A stretch of DNA of 64,000 nucleotides from Clostridiales bacterium (GCA_017551865.1 JAFZKB010000020.1:150818-214817); one strand, 5' to 3'. Shown: positions 18,630 to 28,649, counted from the stretch's first letter. Numbers and translations: made by a program. Notes: generated by a model not told the origin, from the letters alone.

Positions 18630-19105
18630 AGTATCTCCTTCGGAATGTTATTCTCTTTACAGTACTGCTCGAGAGGAAGGAGCGGATCTTCCTTCGGCTT
18701 CTCTTCTTCGGCCTGATGCAGCGCGCTCTGCCAGCGGAAACAGGCCTCCATATAGGCCAGGATCAATGCCTGATTGGTCGGGATCATAGGGTTTTCATTG
18801 AGCGTTTCCGTCAGAAGATCATTCGCAACCTTAGCGCAGTAGAGCGTCTTCGCTTTTTCCTCATCGGAATCCACCTGGAAACGGTAATTCATGCCGGCAA
18901 GACGCACCATAAGAGTCTGAGGGTAATTCTCCTTCGCCGCCTTCTTCTTTTTCGGCTTCGGTTCATTATCTCTCGGGAGCTGAAAATACTCCGCGAGTAA
19001 CGGCTTATCCTTTTTGCCCGTTTTCTTCGACTTCACTTTTCCCTTTTCGCCCGAAGATGACGAATACTTCTCGAAAAGCGAATCCGATAAACGCTCATAT
19101 GCCAT
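18626..19105 (-). CDS. zapA: ZapA-like cell division protein
   Basis: The 159-residue protein has a low-complexity basic N-terminus (about 65 residues, KKTGKKDK, KPKKKKAAK) and then a ZapA domain: LMVRLAGMNYRFQVDSDEE, AKVANDLLTETLNE and a helical NQALILAYMEACF stretch. ZapA crosslinks FtsZ filaments at the division ring. Family members are usually near 100 residues, so the basic extension is unusual. Its place directly ahead of the U32 gene, with an ATGA overlap, matches the conserved Clostridia gene order and supports the call. Confidence 0.8.
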   Translation of the reverse strand: MAYERLSDSLFEKYSSSSGEKGKVKSKKTGKKDKPLLAEYFQLPRDNEPKPKKKKAAKENYPQTLMVRLAGMNYRFQVDSDEEKAKTLYCAKVANDLLTETLNENPMIPTNQALILAYMEACFRWQSALHQAEEEKPKEDPLLPLEQYCKENNIPKEIL

Positions 19106-19111
19106 ATTTTC

Positions 19112-19945
19112 TCATCCTTTCTTCCCCTGAAGGATCTCGTAAAGGTCTAAAAACTCCTTCGGCTGAAGCTCCTCGCTTCGTACCGTTTCTTTTCTCCCGA
19201 TAGCAGAAAGCGCCGAGACGATGCTTTCCTTACTGTATTTCCCGCCGGACGAAAGACTGTTGACCAGTGTCTTTCTTCTTAGCGAAAATGCACATTCTAC
19301 AAAGCCGATGATTTCAGGATCGAAAGGCTCTTCCGATCCCTTTTTGATCCGGATCACGGAAGATACTGTATTCGGTGCTGGATAGAAGCTTCCGCCATCC
19401 ACATTAAGGCACTTTTCCTTCTTCCCGAAAAGATCCGTAAGGACCGAAAGCGGCCCGTACTGCTTTGTTTTCGGTTTTGCGAAGATCCGCTCGAGAGCAT
19501 CCTCCTCCACCATGAAGACCATCCTTTTTGTAGAAGAAAAATCCTTCATGACCTTGATCATGATCGGTGTCATTACATAGTAAGGAAGATTCGACAGGAT
19601 CACATCCGGTGTAAAGGACGGATCCGGAAGATCTTCTTTTCCAAAGGCCAGATAGTCCTTAAAGACGAGCTGTCCGCCGTGGTTTCGGATCACTTCGGAA
19701 AGGCGCTTTTCAAACCGCGTGTCGATCTCGACCGCAAGATAATTTCCTGCCCGAAGTACCGCTTCTTCTGACAATGCCCCGAGACCGGGACCGATCTCAA
19801 GGCATGTCACATCGTTTCTAAGTTCCGCCAGATCGAGGATTTCCCCGATCACGTCTTCGTTACACAGAAAATTCTGCCCCAGGCTCTTCTTTGCTTGAAG
19901 GCCGTACTCCTCGAGTATGGACAGGACCTGCTGCTTATTCATCAT
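19112..19945 (-). CDS. rsmA: 16S rRNA dimethyladenosine transferase RsmA (KsgA)
   Basis: RsmA adds two methyl groups to each of A1518 and A1519 near the 3' end of 16S rRNA, a checkpoint in small-subunit assembly. The 277-residue protein shows KKSLGQNFL, the SAM-binding EIGPGLGAL, and the NLPYYV catalytic motif at usual places. The start ATG overlaps the purL stop codon as ATGA, so translation is probably coupled. It is 6 bases ahead of zapA. Confidence 0.97.
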   Translation of the reverse strand: MMNKQQVLSILEEYGLQAKKSLGQNFLCNEDVIGEILDLAELRNDVTCLEIGPGLGALSEEAVLRAGNYLAVEIDTRFEKRLSEVIRNHGGQLVFKDYLAFGKEDLPDPSFTPDVILSNLPYYVMTPIMIKVMKDFSSTKRMVFMVEEDALERIFAKPKTKQYGPLSVLTDLFGKKEKCLNVDGGSFYPAPNTVSSVIRIKKGSEEPFDPEIIGFVECAFSLRRKTLVNSLSSGGKYSKESIVSALSAIGRKETVRSEELQPKEFLDLYEILQGKKG

Positions 19946-22900
19946 CCGATAAAGTACCGCACGCCGGCTTCGAAGATCTTCTGATCCTTTTCGCCCGGGA
20001 TATTCTTGGCGATGCCGTTACCCATACGTTCGCTGTGGCCCATCTTACCGAGGATACGCCCGTTCGGGGAGATGATACCTTCGATCGCGCACATACTGCC
20101 GTTCGGGTTAAAAGCGGTATCCATGGTCGGATTGCCTTCCGCATCGACATACTGGGTAGCGACCTGACCCTTAGCGAAGAGTTCCTTAAGAAGCGCTTCG
20201 GATCCGCAGAAGCGGCCTTCACCATGGGAGATCGCGATCTCATAGGTGTCGCCTTCGCTTGTGAAGCTGAGCCACGGAGAGTTGTTGGACACGATCTTCG
20301 TGGAAACATATGCGCTCTGGTGTCGGCCGATACGGTTAAATGTCAGTGTCGGACCATCATGCTCGAGCGGCAGGATATCTCCGTACGGGAGAAGTCCGAG
20401 TTTCATGAGAGCCTGGAATCCGTTACAGATACCGAGCATCAGACCATCTCTGTTAAAGAGTAGGTCTCTTACAGACTCTGTCACTTCTGCATTACGGAAA
20501 GCAGCGGCGATGAACTTACCGGATCCTTCCGGTTCGTCACCGGCGGAGAAACCACCAGGGATCATGATCATATTCGCCTTCTTGATCCTCTCGCTCATTT
20601 CACGGAAAGAATCGACGATCTCTGCGGAATCGCGGTTACGGATGACCATGACATCCGGCTCGGCACCGGCTCTGGAGAAGGCATAGGCTGTATCGTATTC
20701 ACAGTTGGTACCCGGGAATACCGGGATGAATACCTTCGGCTTGGCGCCCGTAAGGAGCGTCGGAGCAGTGATCTGATTCTTCGCAACTTCGCCTCTTTCA
20801 TAAGATACAGCAGCTCCTTCATCGACCGTTGTCGGGAAGATCGGCTCGAGTTTGCTCTCGAAGGCCGAGATCGCCTCATCGATCGTGATGGAAGAATCAC
20901 CGTAGGTGAGCTTGCTGTCGTCTGTGGTCGTACCTAAGAGCTTACCGCCGACCTGCTCGATCTTCTCGACCGCATTACCGTCGCTTACGCAAAGGAGCAC
21001 GGTTCCGAAGGAATGCTTGAAAAGATCCTCCATAGTGAACTTGTCGGAGAAAGCAAATCCGAGCTTATTACCGAAGCACATCTGCGCGACACGGGCAGCG
21101 ATACCTGCAGATCTGACGACACCTGCGCAGAGCAGCTGTCCTCTGTCCTGGATCTGTGTCAGGCACTTCATCACGCGGATCGCGTGGTCTTTGACATAGC
21201 ATCCGTTATCGTCACGACGGATCTTGATCGCATAGAGTTTTTTACCAGAAGCGGAAAGTGTGGAAGAAACGACCTTATCTGTCGTGGTCATGCCAACTGC
21301 GAAAGACACGAGCGTCGGCGGAACATGCAGTTCATTAAAGGAACCGGACATACTGTCCTTACCGCCGATGGAGGCTGTACCGAAGTCGAGCTGGGCCTTA
21401 TACGCACCGAGAAGTGCGGAAAGCGGCTTGCCCCAGGACTTCTCACCTGCCATACGCTCGAAGTACTCCTGGAAAGTGAGTCTTGCCTTAAAAGGATCTG
21501 CACCGAGGCAGGCAAGACGCAGGAGAGATTCGGTCACAGCGTGATATGCACCGTGGAACGGGCTCCATGCGGAGAAATAAGGATCGAAACCGTAAGCCAT
21601 TACGGAAACGGCGTTGGTCTTGCCTTCTTCTACCGGGATCTTGCAGGCCATACCTTCTTCCGGAGAAAGCTGATAGCGTCCGCCGAAAGGCATCAGGACA
21701 GTACCTGCGCCGATCGTACCGTCGAATCTGGAAACGAGGCCCTTTCTGGAGCAGCCGTCCAGCGAGGAGAGCGTGCCCTTAACAGACTCAGCGAAGTCTC
21801 CGTCCACATAGGACTCGACAGTCTTATCGATGATGCCGTTAGAAAAATCAGGCATCGTAACTTCAGCTTTTGCATAGGAAGAAGCACCGTTGGTATCGAT
21901 GAAGGCTCTCGGGAGCTCAACGATGGTGTTGCCCTTCCAGGTCATCTTCATGACCGGCTCCTCGGTAACAACTGCAACGACCGTTGCTTCGAGGTTTTCT
22001 TTAGCCGCATATTCGAAGAATGCTTTTTCATCCTTCGGATCGATGACGATCGCCATTCTCTCCTGAGACTCGGAGATCGCGATCTCCGTACCGTCAAGAC
22101 CTTCATACTTCTTCGGTACCTTATCGAGATCGATGGAAAGACCGTCTGCGAGCTCGCCGATGGCAACGGATACACCGCCGGCACCGAAGTCGTTGCAGCG
22201 GAGGATCATCTTGGAAACTTCCGGAATACGGAACAGTCTCTGGATCTTTCTTTCTGTCGGCGGATTACCCTTCTGGACCTCAGAACCGCAGGTCAGAACG
22301 GACTTTTCGTCGTGTGCCTTGGAAGAACCTGTAGCACCGCCGATACCGTCACGGCCGGTACGGCCGCCAAGGAGTACGACGATGTCGCCCGGTCTCGGAC
22401 GTACACGAACGATATTCTCTGCAGGAGCAGCACCGACAACAGCACCGATCTCCATTCTCTTTGCCACATAACCCGGATGATAGATCTCATCGACATGGCC
22501 TGTGCAAAGACCGATCTGGTTACCGTAGGAGCTGTATCCTGCAGCTGCTGTACGGACGAGTTTCTTCTGGGAGAGCTTGCCTTCGAGTGTCATGGATACA
22601 GGAACAGTCGGATCACCGGCACCTGTTACACGCATCGCCTGGTAAACATAGGAACGGCCGGAGAGCGGGTCACGGATCGCACCGCCCAAACAGGTCGCCG
22701 CACCACCGAAAGGCTCGATCTCGGTCGGGTGGTTATGTGTCTCGTTCTTAAACATAAGAACGTAATCTTCCTTCTTGCCGTCCACATCGATCTGGATCTT
22801 GATGGAGCAGGCATTGATCTCTTCGGATTCGTCGAGGTCCTGGAGCTTGCCGTCTTTCTTGAGCTTTCTCATCGCCATGGTCGCCACATCCATGAGGCAG

Positions 22901-23724
22901 ACCGGTTTCTTGCTGATGCGCTCGCCATATACATCTTCTCTTGTGGAGAGATAGTCGGCGTAGATGCTCTTTAATTCTTCGGCAAAAGCACTGTCGCCGT
23001 CGATCTTAACATCTGTAAGCTCGGTAAGGAATGTCGTGTGACGGCAGTGGTCGGACCAGTAGGTATCCAGAACACGGATCTCCGTCATGGTCGGATCACG
23101 CTTGATGGACTGGAAGAATTCCTGCGTAAACTCTATATCCGCATCGGACATCGCCAGGCCCCAGGTCTTACGAAGCTCGGAGAGCTCTTCTTTTGACTTC
23201 GTGGTAAATCCGTCGATCGTCGGAACGGAGGACGGTACATCGAATACATCCTCAAGTGTATCCGGTTTTTCCAGAGAAGCCTCTCTGGATTCTACGGGGT
23301 TGATCAGATATTTGGCGATCGCCTTCTTCTGCTCATCCGTAACTTCACCATAGAAAACGATCACACGGGCCACACGGACGAGCGGTTTTTCTTTCTGGGT
23401 GAGGATCTGGCAGCACTGCGCAGCCGAGTCGGCGCGCTGGTCATACTGTCCCGGCAGGGATTCGATCGCCAGTACATACGCGCTTCCCGAAGTGTCGATG
23501 GTCTCGTCGTAGACCACATCAACCGGCGGTTCCGAGAACACAACGTTCTTCGCCAGCTCATATTCTTCATCGGTCAGGCCCGAAACATCATAACGGTGGA
23601 AGATGCGAACGCTTTCGATCCCCTTCGCTCCCACATCCGATTTTACGTCCTTAAGGAGCCCCGTAGCTTCTACGGCAAATTCCTTCTTCTTCTCTGAAAA
23701 GATCCTTCGCACTGCTTGACTCAT
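19942..23724 (-). CDS. purL: Phosphoribosylformylglycinamidine synthase, single-chain long form
   Basis: This enzyme makes FGAM from FGAR, glutamine and ATP, the fourth step of purine synthesis. The 1260-residue chain combines the PurS/PurL-like synthase part (THNHPTEIEPFGGAATCLGGAIRD; KDSMSG) with a C-terminal glutamine amidotransferase containing the nucleophile in GICNGFQA and the SHGEGRF histidine. This is the long one-chain form common in Clostridia rather than separate PurS, PurL and PurQ. ATG 23724 follows GGGAGGATTATTT; an in-frame TTG 15 bases earlier would overlap that ribosome site. No purine riboswitch is visible in the short leader. It heads the purL-rsmA-zapA-U32-dut series. Confidence 0.96.
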   Translation of the reverse strand: MSQAVRRIFSEKKKEFAVEATGLLKDVKSDVGAKGIESVRIFHRYDVSGLTDEEYELAKNVVFSEPPVDVVYDETIDTSGSAYVLAIESLPGQYDQRADSAAQCCQILTQKEKPLVRVARVIVFYGEVTDEQKKAIAKYLINPVESREASLEKPDTLEDVFDVPSSVPTIDGFTTKSKEELSELRKTWGLAMSDADIEFTQEFFQSIKRDPTMTEIRVLDTYWSDHCRHTTFLTELTDVKIDGDSAFAEELKSIYADYLSTREDVYGERISKKPVCLMDVATMAMRKLKKDGKLQDLDESEEINACSIKIQIDVDGKKEDYVLMFKNETHNHPTEIEPFGGAATCLGGAIRDPLSGRSYVYQAMRVTGAGDPTVPVSMTLEGKLSQKKLVRTAAAGYSSYGNQIGLCTGHVDEIYHPGYVAKRMEIGAVVGAAPAENIVRVRPRPGDIVVLLGGRTGRDGIGGATGSSKAHDEKSVLTCGSEVQKGNPPTERKIQRLFRIPEVSKMILRCNDFGAGGVSVAIGELADGLSIDLDKVPKKYEGLDGTEIAISESQERMAIVIDPKDEKAFFEYAAKENLEATVVAVVTEEPVMKMTWKGNTIVELPRAFIDTNGASSYAKAEVTMPDFSNGIIDKTVESYVDGDFAESVKGTLSSLDGCSRKGLVSRFDGTIGAGTVLMPFGGRYQLSPEEGMACKIPVEEGKTNAVSVMAYGFDPYFSAWSPFHGAYHAVTESLLRLACLGADPFKARLTFQEYFERMAGEKSWGKPLSALLGAYKAQLDFGTASIGGKDSMSGSFNELHVPPTLVSFAVGMTTTDKVVSSTLSASGKKLYAIKIRRDDNGCYVKDHAIRVMKCLTQIQDRGQLLCAGVVRSAGIAARVAQMCFGNKLGFAFSDKFTMEDLFKHSFGTVLLCVSDGNAVEKIEQVGGKLLGTTTDDSKLTYGDSSITIDEAISAFESKLEPIFPTTVDEGAAVSYERGEVAKNQITAPTLLTGAKPKVFIPVFPGTNCEYDTAYAFSRAGAEPDVMVIRNRDSAEIVDSFREMSERIKKANMIMIPGGFSAGDEPEGSGKFIAAAFRNAEVTESVRDLLFNRDGLMLGICNGFQALMKLGLLPYGDILPLEHDGPTLTFNRIGRHQSAYVSTKIVSNNSPWLSFTSEGDTYEIAISHGEGRFCGSEALLKELFAKGQVATQYVDAEGNPTMDTAFNPNGSMCAIEGIISPNGRILGKMGHSERMGNGIAKNIPGEKDQKIFEAGVRYFIG

Positions 23725-23767
23725 AAATAATCCTCCCAATATATATGTCCTTATCTATCGTAACACA

Positions 23768-25696
23768 TTATTTCAGTTTTTCTGCGACTTCCGTAAGAAG
23801 TTCACTGTTATATTTCAGGAAGCGCTTTAAACCCTCGGCATCGAGAGAACCGTGCGCCAGACGGGCCTGATCGTAAAGATGCTGGCAGAGGCCATCGAGC
23901 TTTTCCTTATCGTCTGCGACCGAAGCCATGCCGCGGAGACGCAGCACGAGCGGATGGTCGGTATTTAATACCAGATCTTTCTTGATCGGGAACATGTCAT
24001 CGAGGTTCTTGTACGGATCGTCTTCTTTTCCCGTACGGAGTGCTTCGAACTGCTTTCTCATCTCAGCCATACGACGGGCTTCCTCCGTCTCACGGATGAA
24101 GGCCGGAAGCTGGTCGGCACCGAGAGCTACTGCAGAAACTTCGAGCTTATCGTCATTCGTCGCCGCCTTAAAGAGCTCGCCGAGTGCTTTGACTTCATCC
24201 TCTGAAGCCGTCTCTCCTTCGAGCTCGGCATCGACACGCTTAAACTTCACATCGCTCATCTTGTACTCGAGGAAGGAGATGAAGTTATTGTCGAGTTCCT
24301 CATTTAAGATCACGACATCAAAGCCTTTTTCCTTCGCCATAGCGATATAGGCAGCCTGCTGGTCCGGAGCCTTTGTATAGCGGATCGTATCTTTTTCCTT
24401 CGCCTTAGTCAGTTCTTCGATCGTGAAGAATTCGTTATCTACGCTCTTAAAGAGGCAGATGTCCTTGACCTTCTCATAGAACTTCTCGTCCTTCATCATG
24501 CCGTATTTGACGAAGATGCTGATATCGGACCAGTAGCCTTCAAAGGCCTTTCGGTCATTCTTAAATACTTCATTCAGCTTGTCGGAAACTTTTCTGATGA
24601 TGTGGGAAGCAAGCTTTTTAACGTATTCGTCCTGCTGAAGAGCCGAGCGGGAAACATTCAGCGGAAGATCTGTGCAGTCGAGGCATCCGCGGAGCAGGAA
24701 CAGGAATTCCGGGATGACTTCTTCAATGTTATCCGCAACGAATACCTGATGGTTATAGATCTTGATGCGTCCCTCCAGCGTCTCGTAGACGTTATTCGTC
24801 TTCGGGAAATAAAGGATACCCTGAAGATTGAAAGGATAATCCATATTGAGGTGGATCCAGAACAGCGGTTCTTTCATATCATGGAAGACCGTACGATAGA
24901 AGTTTTTGTACTCTTCCTCTGTGCAGTCCTTCGGGGACTTCTTCCAGAGCGGCTCGGTATCGTTGATCGGCATGACCTCATGCTCATGCTCCTTATACTC
25001 CTCGCCCTTCTCTTCGGCTTCCTTTCTCTTCTTTTCCTCTTCCGCCTCATGCTTTCTGTCCGCTTCAAGATCGTTATAGTAAAGATCGAAAGGCATGAAG
25101 GAGCAGTACTTTTTCAGAACTCCGCGGATCTTAGAAGCATCGAAGATCTTCTTTGCCTCTTCGGAAAGCGTGAGCGTGATGCTGGTTCCGCGCTCTTTTC
25201 GGTCGGAATCTGAGATCTCATAATCCATACCGTCCTCGGATACCCAGGAAACCGCCGGTGCGTCTTTTACAAAAGACTTGGTATCGATCTGCACTTTATC
25301 GGCGACCATGAAAGCAGAATAAAAACCGAGACCGAAGTGGCCGATGATGCCGCTGGCGTCGGTGCTCTGTTTCTTATACTTCTCAACGAAATCCATAGCT
25401 CCCGAAAAAGCGATCTGGTTGATGTACTTATCGACTTCTTCCTCGGTCATGCCGATGCCGTTATCGGTAAACTCGATCGTTCCGGCCTCGCTGTCAAAAT
25501 TGACATGGAGCTGGTAGTCGTCCTTATCTTCTTTTATGGCTTCACCGAGATCCACCAGACGCTTGAACTTGGCGATCGCGTCCGAGCCGTTACTTACGAG
25601 CTCACGGACGAAGATGTCCTGATCGGAGTAAAGCCATTTTCTGATGATCGGAAAGATATTTTCCGTTGTTACTGAAATTGTTCCTTTCTTTGCCAT
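23768..25696 (-). CDS. htpG: Chaperone HtpG (Hsp90)
   Basis: HtpG is the bacterial Hsp90, an ATP-driven dimeric chaperone of the cytosol. The 642-residue protein has the GHKL ATPase motifs ELVSNGSDA, DNGIGMT and GHFGLGFYSAFMVADKV. It also has a charged insert near residues 215-260 (KRKEAEEKGEEYKEHEHE), seen in Clostridia-type members. I start at ATG 25696 because GGAGGTTATAGAT is directly ahead; the in-frame start 15 bases upstream would remove it. No CIRCE site is seen in its leader, unlike groES. Confidence 0.96.
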   Translation of the reverse strand: MAKKGTISVTTENIFPIIRKWLYSDQDIFVRELVSNGSDAIAKFKRLVDLGEAIKEDKDDYQLHVNFDSEAGTIEFTDNGIGMTEEEVDKYINQIAFSGAMDFVEKYKKQSTDASGIIGHFGLGFYSAFMVADKVQIDTKSFVKDAPAVSWVSEDGMDYEISDSDRKERGTSITLTLSEEAKKIFDASKIRGVLKKYCSFMPFDLYYNDLEADRKHEAEEEKKRKEAEEKGEEYKEHEHEVMPINDTEPLWKKSPKDCTEEEYKNFYRTVFHDMKEPLFWIHLNMDYPFNLQGILYFPKTNNVYETLEGRIKIYNHQVFVADNIEEVIPEFLFLLRGCLDCTDLPLNVSRSALQQDEYVKKLASHIIRKVSDKLNEVFKNDRKAFEGYWSDISIFVKYGMMKDEKFYEKVKDICLFKSVDNEFFTIEELTKAKEKDTIRYTKAPDQQAAYIAMAKEKGFDVVILNEELDNNFISFLEYKMSDVKFKRVDAELEGETASEDEVKALGELFKAATNDDKLEVSAVALGADQLPAFIRETEEARRMAEMRKQFEALRTGKEDDPYKNLDDMFPIKKDLVLNTDHPLVLRLRGMASVADDKEKLDGLCQHLYDQARLAHGSLDAEGLKRFLKYNSELLTEVAEKLK

Positions 25697-25726
25697 ATCT
25701 ATAACCTCCAAAACTTGTTCCGTAAA

Positions 25727-26617
25727 TTAAAAAGAATCCACATGTGCATGGGTAGCGATGTATTCATGCACGATCTTCTGGTAGCTTGCCATCAGATTCT
25801 GAAGCGCAGGGCACGAAGCCGAGCGGAACTTCACGTCATCGATCGAAGCCACAGGCAGGATATCAAAAGGCGAGCTGGTAACAAACAGCCCCATTTTCGG
25901 CGGTCCGTCATCCTCTTCTTTTTCCATCTTTACCAGTTCTTCCATAGTAAAAGATCCTTCCTTCAGCAGCAGACCCGCTTCAGTGATCGCGTCTTTTACG
26001 TATTTTCTTGTGATACCGATGAGGATCAGATCCTCAGACGGTGAATAAACTGTATTTTCATGCAAAACAAAGAAATTCGAACGGCCGCCCTCAACAAATT
26101 TCCCGTCGTTTCCCCGAAGGATGACTTCATAAGGCATACCGAAAGATGTCGGCGTTGACTGGGCTTCAGCGACAGCCTTTTTATAATCGCCGCGGAATAC
26201 TTTCACATGCGGTTCAACACGTTCCCAGGTAAGGCTTCTGGTCACGATGCCATCCCGGTACATTTCTTCGGTCGGATAGGTCATATTGCTGAGATAAATG
26301 AGATTGAGGGACTTTGTAAGAACCACTCGGATATTGCCATTTGCCATACCGCTGTCCCAGATCAGGGACTCGGCCAGAAAACGGTAACTATCCGGATCGA
26401 TCGGGAAATTCTCTTTCGCCTCGACGGATTTACGGAGGCGTTCCATATGATCTGCCCAGAAAAGAAGGACGCCCTCCTGGAAACGTATGGATTCATAATA
26501 GGTGATCTCTTCCGTCGGAATGAACAGTTCCTGCCCTTCAATAGAGTTGAAATCGACTTTCAGCCCGTTAAGCACGCAGTATTTTCCGATGTTTCCTTCC
26601 ACCAGCGGATACGCCAT
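25727..26617 (-). CDS. Class IV PLP-dependent aminotransferase
   Basis: The 296-residue protein belongs to the branched-chain aminotransferase, D-amino-acid aminotransferase or aminodeoxychorismate lyase group. VFRGDYKKAVAEAQ holds the likely PLP lysine, and the cofactor-binding GKFVEGGRSNFFV and LIGITRKYVKDA follow. The second half (SSPFDILPV) fits the fold. Substrate cannot be set by eye. ATG 26617 has AGGGGGAAGA ahead and starts a normal N-terminus; an in-frame ATG 39 bases earlier lacks a ribosome site. It is divergent from argG, so a link to amino acid metabolism is plausible but unproven. Confidence 0.85.
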   Translation of the reverse strand: MAYPLVEGNIGKYCVLNGLKVDFNSIEGQELFIPTEEITYYESIRFQEGVLLFWADHMERLRKSVEAKENFPIDPDSYRFLAESLIWDSGMANGNIRVVLTKSLNLIYLSNMTYPTEEMYRDGIVTRSLTWERVEPHVKVFRGDYKKAVAEAQSTPTSFGMPYEVILRGNDGKFVEGGRSNFFVLHENTVYSPSEDLILIGITRKYVKDAITEAGLLLKEGSFTMEELVKMEKEEDDGPPKMGLFVTSSPFDILPVASIDDVKFRSASCPALQNLMASYQKIVHEYIATHAHVDSF

Positions 26618-26791
26618 CTGTTCTTCCCCCTTCGTTATGACGGGCATATTATGCAAAAGAGCCCCTCAGTACCGTATAATTTTACTCTTTAATATAGCTT
26701 TCGTAAACACAGAAAAAATCGTTATTTGCACAACGTTTAGGCACTTGTCTTTAAGGTTAAATATAAATAAAATGGATTTCGAAAATATCGG

Positions 26792-26820
26792 TTGACGCAT
26801 CAGATTTCGTCTGCTACAAT
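26792..26820 (+). promoter_or_regulatory. Strong promoter of argG
   Basis: TTGACG (26792-26797) and TACAAT (26815-26820) are separated by exactly 17 bases, close to the housekeeping consensus. The start codon of argG is 44 bases further on. The rest of the 246-base gap back to the aminotransferase start holds no gene that I can see. Confidence 0.8.
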
Positions 26821-26837
26821 GCCGTTATGCAAAACGA

Positions 26838-26851
26838 CTAATAATTATTCA
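26838..26851 (+). promoter_or_regulatory. Possible ArgR/AhrC operator (ARG box)
   Basis: The reverse complement reads TGAATAATTATTAG, which matches a TGAATA-AT-rich-TATTCA operator at 12 of 14 positions and contains the perfect palindrome AATAATTATT. Such boxes bind the arginine repressor. The site lies between the argG promoter and ribosome site, where binding would block transcription. No argR gene is in the window. Confidence 0.45.
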
Positions 26852-26863
26852 TGGAGGTGCCTT

Positions 26864-28078
26864 ATGGCAAAGGAGAAATTTTTACTTGCGTATTCAGGCG
26901 GACTGGATACATCCATCATTATTCCATGGCTTCTGGAACACTATGACTGCGAAGTCATCGCAATGGCCGGCGAAGTCGGTATCGGTATCGACGAGGAATT
27001 CCTCAAGGCGAAAGCTCTTAAGTGCGGCGCTACAAAGTGCTACGTTGAGGATATCTCCGAAGAATTCATCACAGATTTTATCTATCCTACACTGAAAGCT
27101 AATGCGGTTTACGAGGGCAAATACCTCCTTGGCACTTCCTTCGCTCGTCCGGTAATCGCTAAGCGTATGGTTGAGATCGCGAAAAAAGAAGGCTGCACCA
27201 CGATCGTTCATGGCTGCACAGGTAAGGGCAATGACCAGGTCCGTTTCGAGCTTTCCATCAAGGCTCTTGCTCCGGAGATGAAGGTTCTCGCTCCGTGGCG
27301 TATCTGGGATATCAAGTCCCGTGACGAAGAGATCGATTATGCAAATGAGCGTGGTATCCCGGTTCCGGTAACCAAGGAGACCAACTATAGTAAGGACGAG
27401 AACCTCTGGCACCTCTCTCACGAGGGTATGGATCTCGAAGATCCGTGGAACGAGCCGAACCTCGATAAGATCCTCGAGCTCATGGTTTCTCCTGAAAAAG
27501 CTCCGGACAAGCCGACATATGTTGAGTTTGAGTTCGAAAAAGGTATCCCGGTCGCTGTTGACGGCAAGAAGATGAACCCGGTCGAAATGCTCAAGTACCT
27601 CAACAAGGTAGCCGGTGAAAACGGTGTGGGTATCGCAGATATCGTTGAGAACCGTCTCGTTGGTATGAAGAGCCGTGGCGTTTATGAGACACCTGGCGGA
27701 ACAGTTATGTATGCAGCTCACCGTGAGCTCGAACTGCTCACTGTTGACCGTGACACTCTTCACTATAAGGATCTCGTCGCTCAGCGTTTCGCAGAGCTCG
27801 TTTACTACGGACAGTGGTTCCACCCGCTGCGTGAGGCTCTCTCCGCATTCGTTGACGAAACACAGAAGAACGTTACAGGTACAGTAAGACTTAAGCTCTA
27901 CAAGGGCAACTGCACACCGGCAGGCGCTAAGAGCCCCTTCTCTCTCTACGATGAAGAGATCGCTACATTCTCTGAGGATGATGTATATGATCAGAAGGAT
28001 GCAGGCGGATTCATCAACTGCTTCGGTCTCCCGATGAAGGTCGTTGCTCAGATGAAGAAGAGAAACGGATTACTCTGA
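26864..28078 (+). CDS. argG: Argininosuccinate synthase
   Basis: ArgG joins citrulline and aspartate with ATP to give argininosuccinate, the penultimate step of arginine synthesis. The 404-residue protein has the pyrophosphatase loop [10 protein letters not shown] at the start, [16 protein letters not shown] and a normal length. ATG 26864 follows GGAGGTGCCTT; the open frame extends 24 codons upstream, but that stretch holds the promoter. It has a strong promoter, a possible arginine operator and its own terminator, so it is separate from argH 3.7 kb downstream. Confidence 0.98.
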   Translation: MAKEKFLLAYSGGLDTSIIIPWLLEHYDCEVIAMAGEVGIGIDEEFLKAKALKCGATKCYVEDISEEFITDFIYPTLKANAVYEGKYLLGTSFARPVIAKRMVEIAKKEGCTTIVHGCTGKGNDQVRFELSIKALAPEMKVLAPWRIWDIKSRDEEIDYANERGIPVPVTKETNYSKDENLWHLSHEGMDLEDPWNEPNLDKILELMVSPEKAPDKPTYVEFEFEKGIPVAVDGKKMNPVEMLKYLNKVAGENGVGIADIVENRLVGMKSRGVYETPGGTVMYAAHRELELLTVDRDTLHYKDLVAQRFAELVYYGQWFHPLREALSAFVDETQKNVTGTVRLKLYKGNCTPAGAKSPFSLYDEEIATFSEDDVYDQKDAGGFINCFGLPMKVVAQMKKRNGLL

Positions 28079-28103
28079 TCGATCAATTTAGTTGAATGAA
28101 AAG

Positions 28104-28161
28104 AAGTTTTCCGGCGCTGTCCTCGGGCTAAGCTCTGTTGGAGGCGCCGGGAAACTTTTTT
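28104..28161 (+). terminator. Intrinsic terminator after argG
   Basis: A 14-base stem (28104-28117 with 28144-28157, one G-T wobble) closes a 26-base loop and runs into a T tract. It separates argG from the GNAT gene. Confidence 0.8.
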
Positions 28162-28205
28162 CTTTTCCCTTTTTAACATCAACTTTTCTGGAAGGAGTTT
28201 TGATT

Positions 28206-28646
28206 ATGGAATTTCGGCTGATGACTATAGATGATTATCCGAAGGTCTGGGATCTTTGGATGTCCAGTAAGAATATGGGCTTTAACGATAAAGATGATTC
28301 TCCCGAGGGGATCGCCCGCTACCTCAAAAGAAACCCGACATCATCTTTTGTTGCAATTCAGGATGACCGGGTCGTAGGTGTGATCTTAAGTGGCCATGAC
28401 GGACGCCGTGGATTCATCCATCACATGGCTGTCGCCGAGGACTGCCGCCGTCAGGGCATTGCAAAGACACTTCTTTCGATGGCTCTTTCCGCTTTAAAGG
28501 AAGAAGGAATCACGAAGGTGGCTCTTCTCGTCTTCAAGTATAACGATGTTGGAAACCCTTTCTGGGAAAGCCAGGGATTTACCGTAAGAGAAGATCTGAA
28601 CTACAGAAACAAAGCACTTGTTGAGCTGACACGTATCGACACGTGA
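28206..28646 (+). CDS. GNAT family N-acetyltransferase (YpeA-like)
   Basis: The 146-residue protein is a single GNAT domain. VVGVILSGHDGRRGFIHHMAV is the beta4-beta5 core, and CRRQGIAKTLL is the acetyl-CoA pyrophosphate-binding loop (Q/RxxGxG/A). The arrangement resembles the YpeA and RimI group; the acceptor is unknown. ATG 28206 is preceded by GGAAGGAGTTTTGATT. It lies after the argG terminator, with no promoter that I can name, and converges with the next gene 3 bases away. Its position between argG and argH does not by itself show a role in arginine synthesis. Confidence 0.85.
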   Translation: MEFRLMTIDDYPKVWDLWMSSKNMGFNDKDDSPEGIARYLKRNPTSSFVAIQDDRVVGVILSGHDGRRGFIHHMAVAEDCRRQGIAKTLLSMALSALKEEGITKVALLVFKYNDVGNPFWESQGFTVREDLNYRNKALVELTRIDT

Positions 28647-28649
28647 TCC

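Noticed and set aside
17469..18716. Plus-strand open frame (415 codons) opposite the U32 gene
   Set aside because: Antisense shadow of a well-supported gene, with odd composition and no start signals.
21013..22974. Long plus-strand open frame (653 codons) opposite purL
   Set aside because: It lies fully inside purL on the other strand, gives a Cys/Arg/Asp-rich sequence with no known motif and has no ribosome site; it is a by-product of purL codon use.
26894..27823. Minus-strand open frame (309 codons) opposite argG
   Set aside because: Antisense shadow within argG, with no ribosome site or motif.
28206..28646. GNAT gene as an arginine-pathway N-acetylglutamate synthase
   Set aside because: The domain resembles YpeA/RimI-type acetyltransferases and lies after the argG terminator; position alone is not enough.
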